A DNA stretch of 34,052 nucleotides from Prevotella sp. (GTDB taxonomy: Bacteria > Bacteroidota > Bacteroidia > Bacteroidales > Bacteroidaceae). The position numbers and the translations under genes were made by a program. Below the pieces are notes generated by a model. It was not told where the DNA came from and made no database searches. It saw only the letters and a program-made list of their open reading frames with translations. This document shows positions 32,199 to 34,052 of this stretch, in pieces. Location: the NCBI GenBank assembly GCA_017449675.1, contig JAFTFG010000019.1, forward strand, positions 1 to 34,052. Direction: 5' to 3'. Position 1 is the first letter of the stretch, and each line of letters starts with the position of its first letter.

Positions 32199-33905
32199 AT
32201 GATTAAGACATTGGACTTTAAGCCGAAGATGTTCTCGGCACTCAAGCATTACGACAAGAAGACTTTCATGGCCGATCTGATGGCCGGTATTATCGTAGGT
32301 ATCGTGGCCCTTCCGTTGGCCATCGCCTTTGGTATCGCCAGTGGTGTCTCCCCTGAGAAGGGTATCATCACGGCTATTGTAGCAGGACTGTTCATCTCCC
32401 TCTTCGGAGGCAGCAAGGTACAGATCGGCGGCCCCACAGGTGCCTTCATCGTCATCGTCTACGGCATCATCCAGCAATATGGTATGCAGGGACTGACCAT
32501 CGCCACCCTGATGGCGGGTGTCTTCCTGATCCTGCTGGGTGTTCTCCGACTGGGTACCATCATCAAGTATATCCCCTATCCTATCGTGGTAGGCTTCACC
32601 AGCGGTATTGCCGTCACCATCTTCACCACCCAGATCAAAGACCTGTTGGGCATGCAGATGGACGTGGTGCCCTCCGACTTCGTGGAGAAATGGATAGCCT
32701 ATTTCTCTAACTTAGGCCATATTGACTATTGGAGTGCTATCACGGGTATTGCCAGTGTCGTCATTATAGCCTCATGGCCCATCCTGGCACGCATGTTCCG
32801 CCTTTCCCCACTACGCTCACTGCCTGGTTCTCTGGTGGCTATCATCATCATCACGGTTGCCGCCCTGCTATTGAAACAATATGCGGGGGTGACTTCCATT
32901 GAGACCATCGGCGACCGTTTCAGCATCAACTCCCAACTGCCTGGTGCCGTCGTCCCGGCCCTATCATGGGAGACCATCAAGGGATTGGTAGGTCCTGCCG
33001 TCACCATCGCCGTACTGGGTGCCATCGAGTCACTGCTCTCCGCAACGGTGGCCGACGGTGTCATCGGTGACCATCATAACTCAAACACAGAACTGATCGG
33101 TCAGGGCCTGGCCAATATCGCCTCTCCCCTCTTTGGCGGTATTCCTGCCACTGGTGCCATCGCCCGTACCATGACGAATATCAACAATGGCGGACGTACC
33201 CCTGTGGCCGGTATCATCCATGCCGTCGTCCTGTTGCTTATCTTTCTGTTCCTCATGCCACTGGCCCAGTATATCCCGATGGCCTGCCTGGCCGGTGTAT
33301 TGGTCGTCGTCAGTTATGGCATGAGCGGTTGGCGCTCGTTCCTCGCCATGTTACGCAACCCCAAGAGTGATATCACCGTTCTGTTGCTTACCTTCTTCCT
33401 CACCATCATCTTTGACCTTACCGTCGCTATCGAGTTCGGACTTATCTGTGCCTGCCTGCTCTTCATGCGCCGTATGGCTGAGACTACCGAGGTACATGCC
33501 ATTCTCAATGAGATCGACCTCAACGAGGATGCGGATATGGAGCGGGGCAACCTGGAGCATCTCACCATCCCCAAGGGCGTGGAGGTCTATGAGATCAACG
33601 GTCCTTATTTCTTCGGAGCCGGTAACCGTTTCGAGGATATCATGGCCCGTTACGGTAAGCGCCCGAAGGTACGCATCATCCGTATGCGTAAGGTTCCCTT
33701 CATCGACTCCACGGGTCTGCATAACCTCGAGAACATGTGTCTGATGAGTCAGAAAGAAGGCATCACCATCGTCCTCTCGGGTGTCAATCCCAAGGTGGAA
33801 GCCGTCCTGAAGCGCAACAACTTCAACGACCTCCTGGGCGAGGAGAACATCTGCAACCATATCGATCTCGCTTTGGCCAGAGCCAAAGAGATTGTGGAAG
33901 AGTAA
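32199..33905 (+). CDS. SulP-family anion transporter with STAS domain
   Basis: This 568-residue inner-membrane carrier imports an inorganic anion such as sulfate or bicarbonate. Residues about 25-430 hold some 12-14 hydrophobic segments in the SLC26/SulP order, with ADLMAGIIVGIVALPLAIAF at about 25-44, GGPTGAFIVIVY near 77, and GAIESLLSATVADGVIGDHH near 278. A cytoplasmic STAS domain spans about 455-560 with VPFIDSTGLHNLENM. The anion is not readable from sequence; bacterial relatives include sulfate and bicarbonate carriers. Start ATG at 32199 follows an in-frame stop closely, so no earlier start exists. It is transcribed alone in this window; I see no hairpin terminator after it. Confidence 0.93.
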   Translation: MIKTLDFKPKMFSALKHYDKKTFMADLMAGIIVGIVALPLAIAFGIASGVSPEKGIITAIVAGLFISLFGGSKVQIGGPTGAFIVIVYGIIQQYGMQGLTIATLMAGVFLILLGVLRLGTIIKYIPYPIVVGFTSGIAVTIFTTQIKDLLGMQMDVVPSDFVEKWIAYFSNLGHIDYWSAITGIASVVIIASWPILARMFRLSPLRSLPGSLVAIIIITVAALLLKQYAGVTSIETIGDRFSINSQLPGAVVPALSWETIKGLVGPAVTIAVLGAIESLLSATVADGVIGDHHNSNTELIGQGLANIASPLFGGIPATGAIARTMTNINNGGRTPVAGIIHAVVLLLIFLFLMPLAQYIPMACLAGVLVVVSYGMSGWRSFLAMLRNPKSDITVLLLTFFLTIIFDLTVAIEFGLICACLLFMRRMAETTEVHAILNEIDLNEDADMERGNLEHLTIPKGVEVYEINGPYFFGAGNRFEDIMARYGKRPKVRIIRMRKVPFIDSTGLHNLENMCLMSQKEGITIVLSGVNPKVEAVLKRNNFNDLLGEENICNHIDLALARAKEIVEE

Positions 33906-33988
33906 AAGAAGGGCCATTTCCTGCAACTCGCAGACATGATCGTATTCAAAGTTAACGACTGATTTTTGAAGTTTGTCTTTGGGAGAGC

Positions 33989-34014
33989 GTAACAGTTAGT
34001 AACAGTAACAGTTT
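33989..34014. repeat. GTAACAGT direct repeats in the terminal intergenic stretch
   Basis: GTAACAGT occurs at 33989-33996, 33999-34006 and 34005-34012, the last two overlapping. The 147 bases after the SulP gene show no open frame and no other recognisable element. Confidence 0.7.
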
Positions 34015-34052
34015 GAAAATTCTGGCCTAGATTTGTTGAATATTATTATATA

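Overview
The window reads as chromosomal DNA of a Bacteroidales bacterium, most likely Prevotella or a close relative. The grounds are tandem SusC/SusD pairs, lipoproteins whose acylated cysteine is followed by acidic residues, promoters of the Bacteroidetes type (TTG about 19-20 nt before TAnnTTTG), little Shine-Dalgarno signal, and a GH133/GT4/GH57-like glycogen operon typical of the order. I saw no rRNA, tRNA, CRISPR array or insertion sequence.

Region 1 (1-17437) holds two head-to-tail copies of one four-gene polysaccharide-utilisation block: SusC-like TonB-dependent transporter, SusD-like lipoprotein, a large surface lipoprotein with an Fn3-like front and a right-handed beta-helix rear, and a small lipoprotein of unknown function. 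Copy 1 is cut by the window start. Copy 2 (8956-17437) is complete. The copies share near-identical stretches, mainly the 5' end of susC and the susC/susD junction, but differ elsewhere, as expected of a duplication reshaped by gene conversion. Between them lie back-to-back terminators, a small reverse-strand helix-turn-helix gene and a promoter region with a 14-bp palindrome and a 17-bp inverted repeat.

Region 2 (17438-22300) starts with a terminator followed by a 73-74 bp tandem array of hairpin-plus-promoter modules. It drives a TPR-fused family 1 pectate lyase and a GH3 glycosidase with a PA14 insert. The blocks and these enzymes together point to uptake and breakdown of a pectin-type glycan.

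Region 3 (22318-26978, reverse) is the glycogen operon: debranching enzyme (GH133), GT4 glycogen synthase-like enzyme, and a GH57-like protein that seems to lack both catalytic carboxylates. A Crp/Fnr-family regulator is transcribed divergently from it.

Region 4 (27884-34052) is housekeeping: a luxS-miaA-lipid kinase operon and gap on the reverse strand, then mscL and a SulP transporter forward. Two promoters here are interlaced with the terminator of the preceding gene. The last 147 bases hold no gene that I can see, only short GTAACAGT repeats.
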